NCBI GenBank assembly: GCA_036555585.1
Contig: DATBLE010000027.1
Location: 109,305 to 173,304 of the forward strand
From: DATBLE01 sp036555585
GTDB taxonomy: Bacteria; Actinomycetota; Thermoleophilia; Gaiellales; Gaiellaceae
Direction of reading: 5' to 3'
Length of the DNA stretch: 64,000 bases
Position numbers and translations under genes: made by a program. Below are positions 8,683-17,919 of this stretch, piece after piece (position 1 is the stretch's first letter; every line of letters starts with the position of its first letter). The notes beneath the pieces are model-generated. The model was not told where the DNA came from. It saw only the letters and a list, made by a program, of their open reading frames with translations, and did no database searches.

Positions 8683-9147
8683 TCACTCCTCCTTCGCGGA
8701 CGGCTGCTCGACGAAGAGCAGCCCGAGTTGGTGGTCGACGAGGGTGCCGTCGGCGGACAGGAGCAGCTGCGAGGCAATCGAGCCGCTCGCAGCCGCGAGC
8801 CGCCCGCGGCCGCCGGTCACGGCGCAGACGGCGGTACCGTGTCGCAGTCCCGCGGCCGGGCTCTCCGCGAGCGCTCCGCTCGCGTGGAACGTGACCGCGT
8901 CTTCCGGGGAGAAGGCGATCTCGCCCGCGCACACGAACGTCCCGTCCTCGTCGAGCCGGAGCTCGCGCCGGCAGACGGCCTCGACGCCGGCGGGCACCGC
9001 TGGGCCGTCGGCCGACGCGTCCGCTGCGTCTCCGAGCGCGCGGACGAACGGCGATCCGGGCGCGCGCGACTCCGACCAGAGGCGGCGACCGTCGACCGGG
9101 ACCGCCTCGCCGCGGAATCGCAGTGCGTAGGCGACGGGCTCCGGCAT
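8683..9147 (-). CDS. Hypothetical beta-rich protein, possibly calycin/AOC-like
   Basis: A 154-residue protein without signal peptide. It has alternating strands and a C-terminal stretch (TGGRGRLAAASGSIAS, then QLGLLFVE) resembling the Gly-rich turns of allene-oxide-cyclase/dirigent-like barrels. This family assignment is tentative. It ends four bases before the start of the secreted protein, making a two-gene unit downstream of the LuxR-type regulator. Confidence 0.55.
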   Translation of the reverse strand: MPEPVAYALRFRGEAVPVDGRRLWSESRAPGSPFVRALGDAADASADGPAVPAGVEAVCRRELRLDEDGTFVCAGEIAFSPEDAVTFHASGALAESPAAGLRHGTAVCAVTGGRGRLAAASGSIASQLLLSADGTLVDHQLGLLFVEQPSAKEE

Positions 9148-9192
9148 CGCGTCCCACGCTAGGAGGGCGGCGCGCGGAGCGCCTCCGTCGAA

Positions 9193-11964
9193 CTACTGAA
9201 GCTGCGCGGCCGATTCGCCTGCCGCGCCGATCGGTCTGATGCCGTCGGCGGCGAGCAGGGCCGCGAGTTGCGTGCGGTTGCCGACCTCGAGCTTGCGGTA
9301 GGCGTTCTGGAGGTGCGTCTCGATCGTGCGCGGGCTGAGGTAGAGCAGCGCGGCGATCTCGCGGTTTCGGAGGCCCGCGGCCGCATGACGCGCGATCCGG
9401 AGCTCCTGCGCGGTCAGCTCGTCGGTGCGGCGCGGCTGCCGCGGGCGCTCGTGGCCGCTCGCCGCCTCGAGCTCGCGCCGTGCGCTCTCCGCCCAGCCGC
9501 CGGCGCCGAGCGCGTCGAAGCGCGCAAGCGCGCGCTCGAGATGCGGGACCGCGTCGGCCGAGCGCCCGGCCCGGCGCAGGCGCTCCCCCCAGCAGAGCTC
9601 GATCCGCGCGTGCTCGAGCGGATGCGGAACGTCCTCGAGCAGGTCCGCCGCGGCCGCGAAGGCAAGGTCGATTCGGGCTTCGGGGACGAGCAGGGCGCGA
9701 ACGCGCGCCAGCCGCGCCCGTGGCCGCGCGAGGCCGCTCGCTTCGACGCCGGGCGCCGCGGCGTCGACCAGGACCGCCGCATCGTCCCGGCGGCCGGCGT
9801 GGACGTACGCCTCCGCGAGCTCGAGCGGGATCTGCCGGTACCAGAGGAGGATGCCGCCGCGCTCCAGATGCTCCGCAGCGGCCTCGAGCTCGCCGATCGC
9901 CTCCGGCAGGCGCTGCGCGATGCAGGCGCGGCCGAGGTGGTACCCGCGGATGAGCGGGTCCTGCTCCGGTGCGAGCGTGCCGCCGATCGCGGCGAGCGCC
10001 TCGCGGCAGCGATCGGGATCGCCGCGCTCCGCCTCGACCGCCGCCCGGAACGTGCGGGCCTCGACGACGCGCCACGGCTCGCCGATCTGCTCGGCGAGCG
10101 GAAGCGCCTCCTCCGCCCAGGCGGCCATGCCGTCGATCCGGCCCGTCGTGTGCTCGATCGCGGCGCGGGCGTAGAGCCCGAAGCACTCCGACCAGACGTC
10201 GCCGCTCCAGCGCGCCTCGGCGAGCGCGCGGTCGCTCAGCCGCCGGGCGTCCTCGTCGTGCTCGTGCAGGGCGAGGCAGTAGGCGATCCAGTGCGGAGCC
10301 TCCGATCCCGCTCGCAGCTCCGGGTAGCCGAGGAGCGCGACAGCGCGTTCGAGCAGCGCCGCATCGGTGCCATCCGGCGGCCTGCCGCTGCTCGTCCTCG
10401 CGGTCAGGAGCGCATTGGCCGCTTCGAGCCCCGCGCGCCGATCGTCGTCGGGCGCGAGCTCGAGGGCGCGCTCGGCGAGCGCCAGAGCCTGCTCCGGCTC
10501 GAGCCGGAGGTCTGCCGCCTGCGCAGCCGCGGACACCAGGCGCGACGCAAGTCCCGGCTCCGTCCCGTCCGCGAGGTCGGCCTCGTGCCGGAGCAGCCCC
10601 TCCGCGTCGACCAGGGCCAGCCGGCGGAGGAGCCCGTGGCCGCGCTCGAGCTGGGCCTCCGCCCGCGAGCGCACCGTCTGCGCGAGCGGAAGCGCGCGGT
10701 CGATCAGCTCGTCGGCCCGCTCGAGCCGGCCCGAGAGGCGCCAGGCGCGAGCGGCGGCGAGCAGCCGGGCGACTTCGCGCTCGGGATCGGGCGTGAGCGT
10801 CGCCGCCCGCTCGAGCGCGTCGGCCTGGGCGGCGAGCCCGCCCGAGACGCCCGCCTCGGCGGCTGCCTGCTCGAGCGCTCGCGCGACCGACTCGTCGGCG
10901 CCGTCGGCCGCCTCGGCGAGATGCCAGGCCCGCCGCGCGCCGTCCATCACCGCGGCGAGCCGTCCGTGTGCCTCGCGCCGCGCCTCGGCCGTCGCCTCGC
11001 CGTAGACGGCTGCCCGGAGGAGCGGATGCCGGAGCTCGAGCCACGGGCCGCTCCGCGAGAGCAGACCCGCGCCCACGAGCTCGTCGAGCGCTTCCGTAGG
11101 TGCCCCGAGCCGGGAGGGCAGGCTCGGGCCCGCCTCGCCCGCGCACGCGAGCAGGAGCAGCAGCTCTCGCGCCTCGGCGCCGAGCGTGGCCACCCGCGCG
11201 GTGAACGCGCGCTCGACCAGCGGCCCCGCAGCGAGCGCCGGCGGCAGCGGCTCACGGCCCTGCAGCTGGCCGCGCGTGAGGAGACGCGGGAGCTCCACCA
11301 GTCCGAGCGGGTTGCCGCCCGTGACCCCGATCAGCCGGTCGGCGACGTCGTGCGCCAGCACGCCCGCCTCGCGCTCGAGCAAGGCCTGGGCGTCGGCCTG
11401 CCCGAGCGGGTGCAGCTGAAGCCGGTCGAACGTCGGCTCGTCGGCGAGCAGGCAGGCCTCGTCCGTCCGTGCACCCGCGAGCAGCGCAATCCGCTCGCCG
11501 GCGAGGCGCCGGCCGGCGAAGCGCAGCACCTCCTGCGACGGCTCGTCCACCCAGTGCGCGTCGTCGACGACGACCACGAGCGGGCGCCGCTCCGACGCCA
11601 CCGAGAGCAAGGCGAGCGTGGCCGCGCCGACGACGAACGTGCTGCTCTCGACGGGCTGCCCGAGCTCGAGGACCCCCCGCAGGAGCGCTGCTTGCCTCTC
11701 CTCGAGGGCGTCGAGGGCGTCACGCACCGGCCAGAGCAGGGCCATCAGCGTCGCGTACGCGACCCCGCGCTCCGCTTCGATCCCGGTCGCCTTCAGGGTG
11801 CGCGACTCGCTCGACCTCTCGCTTGCCGCGGCGAGCAGCGCGGTCTTGCCGATCCCGGGCTCGCCGACGACGACCAGCACGCAGCCCCGCCCCACCGCGC
11901 CTGCTCGACATGCCGAGGAAACCTTCGCGAGCTCCTCCTCACGACCGACCAGCGCGGTGCGCAT
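9193..11964 (-). CDS. Large ATP-binding LuxR-family (LAL) regulator
   Basis: A 923-residue STAND-type regulator. The N terminus holds an AAA/NACHT-like ATPase with Walker A GEPGIGKT (residues 34-41) and Walker B LVVVVDDAHW near residue 130. A long helical, TPR-like sensor region follows. The C terminus has a LuxR helix-turn-helix: LTAQELRIARHAAAG, then SPRTIETHLQNAYRKL. LAL proteins switch on in response to a ligand and often activate neighbouring operons. The likely target here is the two-gene unit just downstream on the same strand. Confidence 0.9.
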   Translation of the reverse strand: MRTALVGREEELAKVSSACRAGAVGRGCVLVVVGEPGIGKTALLAAASERSSESRTLKATGIEAERGVAYATLMALLWPVRDALDALEERQAALLRGVLELGQPVESSTFVVGAATLALLSVASERRPLVVVVDDAHWVDEPSQEVLRFAGRRLAGERIALLAGARTDEACLLADEPTFDRLQLHPLGQADAQALLEREAGVLAHDVADRLIGVTGGNPLGLVELPRLLTRGQLQGREPLPPALAAGPLVERAFTARVATLGAEARELLLLLACAGEAGPSLPSRLGAPTEALDELVGAGLLSRSGPWLELRHPLLRAAVYGEATAEARREAHGRLAAVMDGARRAWHLAEAADGADESVARALEQAAAEAGVSGGLAAQADALERAATLTPDPEREVARLLAAARAWRLSGRLERADELIDRALPLAQTVRSRAEAQLERGHGLLRRLALVDAEGLLRHEADLADGTEPGLASRLVSAAAQAADLRLEPEQALALAERALELAPDDDRRAGLEAANALLTARTSSGRPPDGTDAALLERAVALLGYPELRAGSEAPHWIAYCLALHEHDEDARRLSDRALAEARWSGDVWSECFGLYARAAIEHTTGRIDGMAAWAEEALPLAEQIGEPWRVVEARTFRAAVEAERGDPDRCREALAAIGGTLAPEQDPLIRGYHLGRACIAQRLPEAIGELEAAAEHLERGGILLWYRQIPLELAEAYVHAGRRDDAAVLVDAAAPGVEASGLARPRARLARVRALLVPEARIDLAFAAAADLLEDVPHPLEHARIELCWGERLRRAGRSADAVPHLERALARFDALGAGGWAESARRELEAASGHERPRQPRRTDELTAQELRIARHAAAGLRNREIAALLYLSPRTIETHLQNAYRKLEVGNRTQLAALLAADGIRPIGAAGESAAQLQ

Positions 11965-11983
11965 GCTCGAAATATCGCGCCTC

Positions 11984-12376
11984 TTACGTCCCCCAGCCCT
12001 GGTGCGGGGCGTGGTCGCCCGGCTCGAAGAGCCAGGTCTCGCGCAGCTCCTCGCACCGGCCGTCCGCGGCGAAGCGGAGGAAGAGGATCCCGACCAGCGT
12101 CACCTCGGCGCCGCCGCTCAGCATCCTCACCCAGAACTCGACCGCGGCCCGCCGCCCGTCGGCCGATTCGATCGGCCGGCCCAGCCGCACGTCGACGCGG
12201 TCCTGCGTGGAGGTCACGTTCGCCCAGTAGGAGCGCACGCCCTCGGCGCCCTCGTGCGCGGCCTGGAGGGGATGGTCGCGGTAGAGGCAGTCGTCGGTGA
12301 ACAACGCCGCCGCTGCGTCGGCGTCGCGGTCGCGCCACGCCTGCGCGTAGGCGTCCGCCCATTCCTGCACGGTCAC
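11984..12376 (-). CDS. SnoaL-like/NTF2-fold protein
   Basis: A 130-residue protein with the cone-shaped NTF2-like pattern: WADAYAQAWRDRDADAAAALFTDDCLYRDHP at the N terminus and a C-terminal sheet with VEFWVRML and EELRETWLF. Many relatives are polyketide-cyclase-like or ketosteroid-isomerase-like, others have no known activity. The start is GTG. It sits between the LAL regulator and the TetR gene on the same strand. Confidence 0.75.
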   Translation of the reverse strand: MTVQEWADAYAQAWRDRDADAAAALFTDDCLYRDHPLQAAHEGAEGVRSYWANVTSTQDRVDVRLGRPIESADGRRAAVEFWVRMLSGGAEVTLVGILFLRFAADGRCEELRETWLFEPGDHAPHQGWGT

Positions 12377-12385
12377 GACGGGAGC

Positions 12386-13003
12386 CTACTCGGCGAGGGC
12401 TGCGCGGAGGATCGCCTCGGCCGTCCAGCGGAGGACGTCGAGCGCCTCGTCGTCGTCGAGGCCGCAGACGTCCTTCATGACCACCATCGAGTCGCCGCCG
12501 AGCGTGAGCGCGAGCGCCGCTCGGAGCCGGCGCCTCCGATCCTCGGGAAGCTCGTCGAGTGGCCCGAGCGCCGTGTCGAGCCAGCGCATGCGGCGGCCTT
12601 CGCGGACGGCAGGCGTGTCGTCGCCTGAACGCTTGTTGCGGAACCACGTGTCCAGGTAGACCCAGAGGGCACGCCGGAAGTGCTCCTCCTGTCGGAACGC
12701 GACCGGGTTGAAGGCGTCGAGGAGGGCCAGCACCCGTTCCTCGACGTCGTCGCCGGTCAGTTCCTCGAGCGCGGCCTCGGTTGCCGCGACATCCGGGGTG
12801 ACGCCGGCCACCTCGACCTCGAGCGATTCCTGCGTGGGGAAGTAGCGGTAGGCCGTCGCTCGGGCCACGCCTGCTGCGGCCGCCGCCTCGGCCACGGTCG
12901 GGGTCGCGTCGTGCGCTGCCCGATGCTCCTGGGCGGCGGTGACGATCGCCGCCCGCGTGCGCGCCTTCTGGTTCGCCCTCGGGTCTTGACGAGCTGCACT
13001 CAT
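12386..13003 (-). CDS. TetR-family transcriptional regulator
   Basis: A 205-residue regulator with an N-terminal TetR helix-turn-helix (VAEAAAAAGVARATAYRYF, residues about 40-60) and an all-helical ligand domain. The longer upstream frame was rejected because it runs through the divergent oxidase gene. A TATAGT hexamer seven bases upstream of the ATG suggests a leaderless message. The 28-bp inverted repeat between this gene and the FAD oxidase is a probable operator for both. Confidence 0.88.
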   Translation of the reverse strand: MSAARQDPRANQKARTRAAIVTAAQEHRAAHDATPTVAEAAAAAGVARATAYRYFPTQESLEVEVAGVTPDVAATEAALEELTGDDVEERVLALLDAFNPVAFRQEEHFRRALWVYLDTWFRNKRSGDDTPAVREGRRMRWLDTALGPLDELPEDRRRRLRAALALTLGGDSMVVMKDVCGLDDDEALDVLRWTAEAILRAALAE

Positions 13004-13020
13004 AGCCTTACTATACAGAT

Positions 13021-13048
13021 CCCATGACGAGATTTTTCTTGTCATGGG
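13021..13048. promoter_or_regulatory. Candidate TetR operator
   Basis: CCCATGACGAGA and TCTTGTCATGGG form 12-bp arms (11 of 12 paired) around TTTT. The site lies in the 76-bp gap between the divergent TetR and FAD-oxidase genes, about 18 bp from the first and 32 bp from the second start, so one bound dimer could control both. Confidence 0.7.
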
Positions 13049-13079
13049 ACGAGTCCACTCATACACGAAAGGAGCTGAC

Positions 13080-14456
13080 ATGCTGATCACCGAGACCGAC
13101 AGAGGCCTGGGTCGCGTGGTAGGCCCGGGCGACGAGGCCTGGGATCGGGCCCGCGGCACGTTCAATCTGCTGGACGACCAGCAACCGGAGGCGATCGCGT
13201 TTCCGGCCGACGCGCGGGAGGTCGCGGCGGTGGTCGCCCACGCGCGCGACCGCGGCCTGCGTGTCGCCGCCCAGGCCACGGGTCACAATGCCGCCCCGCT
13301 CGGCTCGCTCGAGGGAACGCTGATCCTGAACACCTCCGCGCTGACGGGCGTCTCGATCGACGCCGATGCACGGCGGGTGCGCGTCGGTGCGGCGACGAGG
13401 TGGCAGGAGGTGACGCCGCGTCTCTCCGAGCTCGAACTTGCGGCGCTGCACGGCTCGTCGCCGGACGTCGGGGTCGTCGGCTACTCGTTGGGCGGCGGGA
13501 TCGGCTGGCTCGCCCGCAAGCACGGGCTGCAGGCGAACGCGGTGACCGCGATCGAGCTCGTCACCGCCGACGGGGAGCTGGTGCGGACCGACGCCGAGGT
13601 CGAGCCCGACCTGTTCTGGGCGCTGCGCGGCGGCAACGGCAACTTCGGCATCGTGACTGCGATCGAGTTCGCGGCGCTCCCCCTGCGCGAGCTGTACGCC
13701 GGCGCGATGTTCTTCCCGCTCGAGCAGACGTCGCCCGTTCTCCACGCCTGGACCGAGCTGCTGCCGACGTTTCCCGAGGAGCTGACGTCGTGGGCGAGCG
13801 TCATCCACTTCCCCCCGCTGCCGGAGATCCCCGAGCCGGTCCGCGGCCGCGCGTTCATGATCGTGATGGCGGCGTTCCTCGGCTCGGAGGCGGAGGGACG
13901 CGAGCTGCTGCGTCCGCTGCGCGCGCTCAGCCCCCGGCTGGACACGTTCGCGACCACGCCGCCGGTCGGGCTGAGCGACCTGTCGATGGACCCGCGAGAC
14001 CCCTTGCCGTTCCGGATGGCACACGCCCTGCTCGACGAGCTGCCGGCGGCTGCGATCGAGGTCGTCGGTCAGGTCGCCGGCCCCGGCTCGGCGCTCGCGC
14101 TCGTCGAGTTCCGTCACCTGGGCGGCGCCCTCGGCCGGCACGAGCCGGGCGCCGGAGCACGTGCGACGCTGCCGGGCGAGATCTGCATGCTCGGTCTCGG
14201 CGTGGTGCCCGAAGCGAGCGCAGAGCCGGCGGTCGTCTCCGAGCTCGCGGCCATCTCGGTCGCGCTCGCACCCAATCACGTCGGCGACTACCCGAACTTC
14301 GTCGACCGGCCCTCGGACGCGAGCGTCTTCTTCGACGCCGACACCTGGCAGCGTCTCCGGCAGGTGAAGGCGGCCTACGACCCGGAGGACGTGTTCAAGG
14401 GCAACCACCACATCCCGCCGGCGGCGCCCTCGCAGGCCGACGGAGGATGCTCGTAG
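13080..14456 (+). CDS. FAD-binding (PCMH/BBE-type) oxidoreductase
   Basis: A 458-residue flavoprotein of the berberine-bridge-enzyme-like group. The FAD domain includes AIAFPADAREVAAVV and ATGHNAAPLGSLEGT, where the His is at the usual site of covalent FAD attachment. GGGIGWLARKHGL and GGNGNFGIVT follow, and the C-terminal YDPEDVFKGNHHI is typical. The ATG lies after AAAGGAG. It is divergent from the TetR gene and followed by a SnoaL-like gene, suggesting a small ligand-inducible detoxification or tailoring unit. The substrate is unknown. Confidence 0.88.
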   Translation: MLITETDRGLGRVVGPGDEAWDRARGTFNLLDDQQPEAIAFPADAREVAAVVAHARDRGLRVAAQATGHNAAPLGSLEGTLILNTSALTGVSIDADARRVRVGAATRWQEVTPRLSELELAALHGSSPDVGVVGYSLGGGIGWLARKHGLQANAVTAIELVTADGELVRTDAEVEPDLFWALRGGNGNFGIVTAIEFAALPLRELYAGAMFFPLEQTSPVLHAWTELLPTFPEELTSWASVIHFPPLPEIPEPVRGRAFMIVMAAFLGSEAEGRELLRPLRALSPRLDTFATTPPVGLSDLSMDPRDPLPFRMAHALLDELPAAAIEVVGQVAGPGSALALVEFRHLGGALGRHEPGAGARATLPGEICMLGLGVVPEASAEPAVVSELAAISVALAPNHVGDYPNFVDRPSDASVFFDADTWQRLRQVKAAYDPEDVFKGNHHIPPAAPSQADGGCS

Positions 14457-14468
14457 GATGTCGCGACC

Positions 14469-14906
14469 GTGACCATGACCCGCGAGGAGATGGACGCCCT
14501 GGTCGACGAGCACTTCCGATTCGAGGCGCAGGACGACGTCGACGGCGTCCTGCGCACGCTCGCCGAGGGCGCGATCCACGAGGTCGTGCCCTCGCCGTTC
14601 GGCGCGATCGACGACCCGGCGCAGCAGCGTGCGTACTACGAGCTCCTCTTCAGCTCGATCACGGGCGAGAGCGTCGAGCCGCTGCGCCGCTACTACGGCG
14701 ACGGCTTCCTGGTCGACGAGTCCCTCTGGCACGGCCGGATCGAAGACGGACGCCCGTTTCTGCTCGACGGTCGAAGCGGCGAGGTCAGCTTTCGTCTCCT
14801 GCACGTCTTCGAGTTCCGCGACGGGAAGATCTGCCGCGAGCAGGTGTGGTGCGACCTGGCGGCAATCCAGCGGCAGCTCGGCGTCGTCGGCACCGGGGTT
14901 GCGTGA
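14469..14906 (+). CDS. SnoaL-like/NTF2-fold protein
   Basis: A 145-residue NTF2-like protein with EMDALVDEHFRFEAQDDVDGVLRTLAEGAIHEV at the start and a C-terminal sheet SFRLLHVFEFRDGKICREQVWCD. The GTG start is 12 bp after the oxidase stop; an ATG two codons in is an alternative. It is probably cotranscribed with the FAD oxidase under TetR control. The activity cannot be assigned. Confidence 0.75.
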   Translation: MTMTREEMDALVDEHFRFEAQDDVDGVLRTLAEGAIHEVVPSPFGAIDDPAQQRAYYELLFSSITGESVEPLRRYYGDGFLVDESLWHGRIEDGRPFLLDGRSGEVSFRLLHVFEFRDGKICREQVWCDLAAIQRQLGVVGTGVA

Positions 14907-15023
14907 AGGCGAAGTAGACCGGAGCGACGGCGATCCTGACCGGCCCATTCAGAGCCGGGTGAGGGAATTCCCACCGCCACGTGGCGTTTCCTCTTGGAAG
15001 GTGCGCGACGAAAGGGAGTCACG

Positions 15024-15485
15024 ATGAACGCAGTGCAAGCGCTACCGCCCGGCCCGGGTCGTTGGGATCACGCCACGCCGTCGGATTGGGCGGAAGTGCT
15101 GGCGACCTTTCCCGTCTTCTCCGGGCTCACTCGGCGTCGACTGCGGAAGCTCGTCCGGCAGGCGACGTTCGAGGAGTATGGACCCTGGGAGACCGTCATC
15201 CAGAAGGGAGCATCAGGAGACTCGCTGTACGTCATCCTGGGTGGAGCGGCGAAGGCGACAGGAAGACCGGCATCACGCGCGCTCCGTACCGGCGACTACT
15301 TCGGAGAGCTGAGCCTCCTCGACGGTGCTCCGCGGTCGGTAAGCGTGATCGCGACGAGCGAGCTCCATGTGCTGAAGCTGCCACGGCATGCCTTCCTCGA
15401 CCTCGCGCAAGATCCCGAGGTCTCACTGAAGATGCTGCGTACACTCGGCTCGCAGATCCGCCGGCTGGAGGCGGCACCGACGTAG
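15024..15485 (+). CDS. Cyclic-nucleotide-binding domain protein
   Basis: A 153-residue stand-alone cNMP-binding domain. A helical N terminus precedes the beta-roll, in which the phosphate-binding cassette FGELSLLDGAPRSVSV retains the key Glu and Arg. No DNA-binding or kinase domain follows, so it may act as a small cAMP/cGMP sensor or protein partner. The ATG is preceded by AAAGGGAG. Confidence 0.85.
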   Translation: MNAVQALPPGPGRWDHATPSDWAEVLATFPVFSGLTRRRLRKLVRQATFEEYGPWETVIQKGASGDSLYVILGGAAKATGRPASRALRTGDYFGELSLLDGAPRSVSVIATSELHVLKLPRHAFLDLAQDPEVSLKMLRTLGSQIRRLEAAPT

Positions 15486-15837
15486 TGTCAGTGACGCAGG
15501 AAGTTGCCGTCATAGTCCAGACGGTCAAAGCCAGGTGCTCAATCGTCCCTCGACTGTCTCGAGAAGTCTGCTAGGTGAAGATCCTCGAGCCGGCACGTAG
15601 CGCCTGAATCGTCTTAGTTCGCCATTCACGCGCTGCAGCATTCGGCCTGTGGGCGCCTTGTTCGTCGCCCTGATCGGGTCGCAGTGACGCGTCGTGAAGC
15701 CTTCCTGCCCTACTTCATGTGGCGAAGCGACAGCGGCGGAAGGACGGGAGCGACGAGCGTCTCACTGGCACCGTTTTCAGGGCGCGGCCCAGTGGTAGTA
15801 GACGTCGAGGCTCATCAACCCAAGTGGGGAATCTGGG
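15486..15837. other. Intergenic region without a recognisable gene
   Basis: About 350 bp. I see no convincing reading frame, RNA gene or terminator hairpin. It presumably contains the promoter of the PASTA gene. Confidence 0.5.
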
Positions 15838-17109
15838 GTGCGGAGAGGCGTCTTTGGTGGGTGGCCCGTGCGGGCCGAGGTTGTCGAGCAGGCTGCGGTT
15901 TCCGATCAGGCTGCGGAAACCGTTGAGGAGCGGCCGGCGTTACCGCCGCCTGGGCCTCCTGTCGAGCCTCCGCCGGAGCGCGAGTTGTGGCCATGGCTTC
16001 TGGTCTTGCTCGTACTGGTTCTCGCCGGCGTTGCCGTTGTCTACTTCGCAACGCGCGACGACGCGAACTCAAAGCCTCGGTCAGCGGCCCCGGCACCGGT
16101 ACAGCCGGCTGTGGCAGAAGATCCCACCACCACCGCTGTTCGAACGCCGGCACGGCCGGCACGCGTGACGGTGCCCAGGCTTGTCGGTCTTTCAGCGCCC
16201 CTCGCTTTGACGCGCTTGCGGCAACTCGGGCTCACAGGGAGTACCCACAGCGTGTTTTCCGACAAGCCCCGCAATGTGGTCGTTGCGCAGAAACCCGGAT
16301 CGTCGCGGAAGCTCGCGAGAGGCGAGACGGTGAACTTGAGGGTCTCGAAAGGGCCGCGGTCGGTTGCAACTCCCGACGTCGTCGGCCAGACGGTCGCCGA
16401 TGCGATGAGCACGCTGCGAGCTCAGGCCTTCGAGCTTCGGATCGTACGGGTCCCAAGCGTCGAGCCCGCAGGTCAGGTCGTGGCTCAACACCCGAAAGCA
16501 GACGCGAAAGCTCAGCCGGGAACCGTGGTTCGCCTGAATGTCTCGGACGGCACGCAAGCCACTCCGACAGGCACAGAAGGAACGCCGACAACGTCCGCCG
16601 ACACCGCGACGAACGTAGAGACGGCTCCAACGACGAGGGCCGCCCCGGCGAACGCGAGCGCCCTCGTACGAGTGCCAGAGCTCGAAGGCAAGAAGGTGAT
16701 CGACGCGCGGCGACTCGCCCGGCGGGTCGCGCTCGTCATCGAAATCAGGCGAGTTCCTAACGCCCAGCCGCTCGACACAGTGATCTCACAGGCGAAGAGA
16801 CCCGGCACCCGGATCGAACGAGGGACGCACCTGCTGATCACCGTCTCGACCGGGCCGCAGCCGTCCACCGCGACAACGTCCTCGCAGTCGCGATCCCAAC
16901 CGATCGCCGTTCCCGACGTGACCGGAGAGGACGAAACCATGGCCACCCAGGATCTCGACAACGCCGGGCTCACCGTTCGCGTCGTCGATCGCGACACGCC
17001 GGACGCCACCCAGGACGGACTCGTGATCGAGCAGACCCCAGACGCGAACCAGCAAGCGCAGCTGAATTCGACGGTCACCATCTACGTCGGCCGCTACGCG
17101 AGCAGCTAG
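15838..17109 (+). CDS. Membrane protein with four PASTA domains
   Basis: A 423-residue protein with an 'inside' N terminus, a single transmembrane helix at residues 51-71 and four extracellular PASTA repeats at about 109-172, 177-238, 277-340 and 356-418. Thr/Ala-rich linkers separate repeats 2-3 and 3-4. PASTA domains bind peptidoglycan stem peptides or beta-lactams and normally sit on PknB-like kinases or penicillin-binding proteins. Here no kinase or transpeptidase domain is present, so it is an orphan wall-sensing anchor. The start is uncertain: GTG at 15838 or GTG at 15868. Confidence 0.85.
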   Translation: MRRGVFGGWPVRAEVVEQAAVSDQAAETVEERPALPPPGPPVEPPPERELWPWLLVLLVLVLAGVAVVYFATRDDANSKPRSAAPAPVQPAVAEDPTTTAVRTPARPARVTVPRLVGLSAPLALTRLRQLGLTGSTHSVFSDKPRNVVVAQKPGSSRKLARGETVNLRVSKGPRSVATPDVVGQTVADAMSTLRAQAFELRIVRVPSVEPAGQVVAQHPKADAKAQPGTVVRLNVSDGTQATPTGTEGTPTTSADTATNVETAPTTRAAPANASALVRVPELEGKKVIDARRLARRVALVIEIRRVPNAQPLDTVISQAKRPGTRIERGTHLLITVSTGPQPSTATTSSQSRSQPIAVPDVTGEDETMATQDLDNAGLTVRVVDRDTPDATQDGLVIEQTPDANQQAQLNSTVTIYVGRYASS

Positions 17110-17127
17110 AGGCGCGGGCCAAAGAAG

Positions 17128-17919
17128 CTACATCGAGCGTTTCTTCCGCAGCAGCTCGTCGAGCTGGGCACCCGCCAAGAACACCGCCGCCGAGACGAAG
17201 AGGTAGCTGGTCAGGACAAGCAGCGTGGTCAGCGTCCCGATGGGCGACTTGAAGTCGGCCACGTAGGTCACCCAGAGTCGGAAGAGCAACGAGGCGACCA
17301 CCCACGAGACGATGATCAGCCCCGCGCCCAGGGTCGCCCAGCCGGTATCGGGGCGCTGCGCCGGCGCGAAGCGGAGCAGCAGCGCAACCACGGCCGCGAC
17401 GAGCAGGAGCGCGGCCGCCCAGCGCACAAGACCGAGCAGGAGTCCGCGCGGCCCACCGACCACGATCAGGACGGAGGCGAACAGGCAGCCGCCGGACACC
17501 GCGCCGAGCAGCACCGCGGTCGCGACCCGCTCGCTCCACGGGCGCCTGTCCACGACGTCGTGGATCTGGTCGAGCGCCTCGATCACGGCCCGCATCGCAG
17601 CGGTCAGGTACCAGATCGAGAGCACGACCGAAACGGCGATCAATCCAGCGGTGCCGTGGTCCAGGATCTTCCGAACCGTGCTGTCGATCCCGTGGAATAC
17701 CGCGGGCGTAAGGCGGTCGTGCAATGCGGGGGCCGCATGCTGCGTCCACAGCTCTCGGTGCCCGGTCGCCCCCAGCACTCCGAGTGTGAGCAGCGTCAGC
17801 GGGACGAAGGCGATCAGCCCCTGGAATGCGATCGCCGCCGCATACGTCAGGAGGTTGTGCTCGACAAAGGCGGCCCAGATCCGCGCGACGACGTCGTTGC
17901 GCCGGAGGGCACGCGGCAT
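17128..17919 (-). CDS. YihY/BrkB-family membrane protein
   Basis: A 263-residue protein with about six transmembrane helices. Family features are the AAAIAFQGLIAFVPLTLL helix, the WYLTAAMRAVIEALDQIHDV loop and the C-terminal SYLFVSAAVFLAGAQLDE. The function is unknown; relatives were once called RNase BN or BrkB in error. The start MPRALRRNDV is preferred to the longer, Arg/Trp-rich frame. It converges with the PASTA gene. Confidence 0.85.
   Translation of the reverse strand: MPRALRRNDVVARIWAAFVEHNLLTYAAAIAFQGLIAFVPLTLLTLGVLGATGHRELWTQHAAPALHDRLTPAVFHGIDSTVRKILDHGTAGLIAVSVVLSIWYLTAAMRAVIEALDQIHDVVDRRPWSERVATAVLLGAVSGGCLFASVLIVVGGPRGLLLGLVRWAAALLLVAAVVALLLRFAPAQRPDTGWATLGAGLIIVSWVVASLLFRLWVTYVADFKSPIGTLTTLLVLTSYLFVSAAVFLAGAQLDELLRKKRSM

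Noticed and set aside
9268..12300. A 1010-residue plus-strand open frame
   Set aside because: It is the antisense shadow of the LAL regulator. The composition is Arg/Ala/Gly-rich with no domain, while the minus strand has clear ATPase and LuxR motifs.
15684..15926. A small plus-strand frame ahead of the PASTA gene
   Set aside because: It overlaps the PASTA start in another frame and has no Shine-Dalgarno site or family features.
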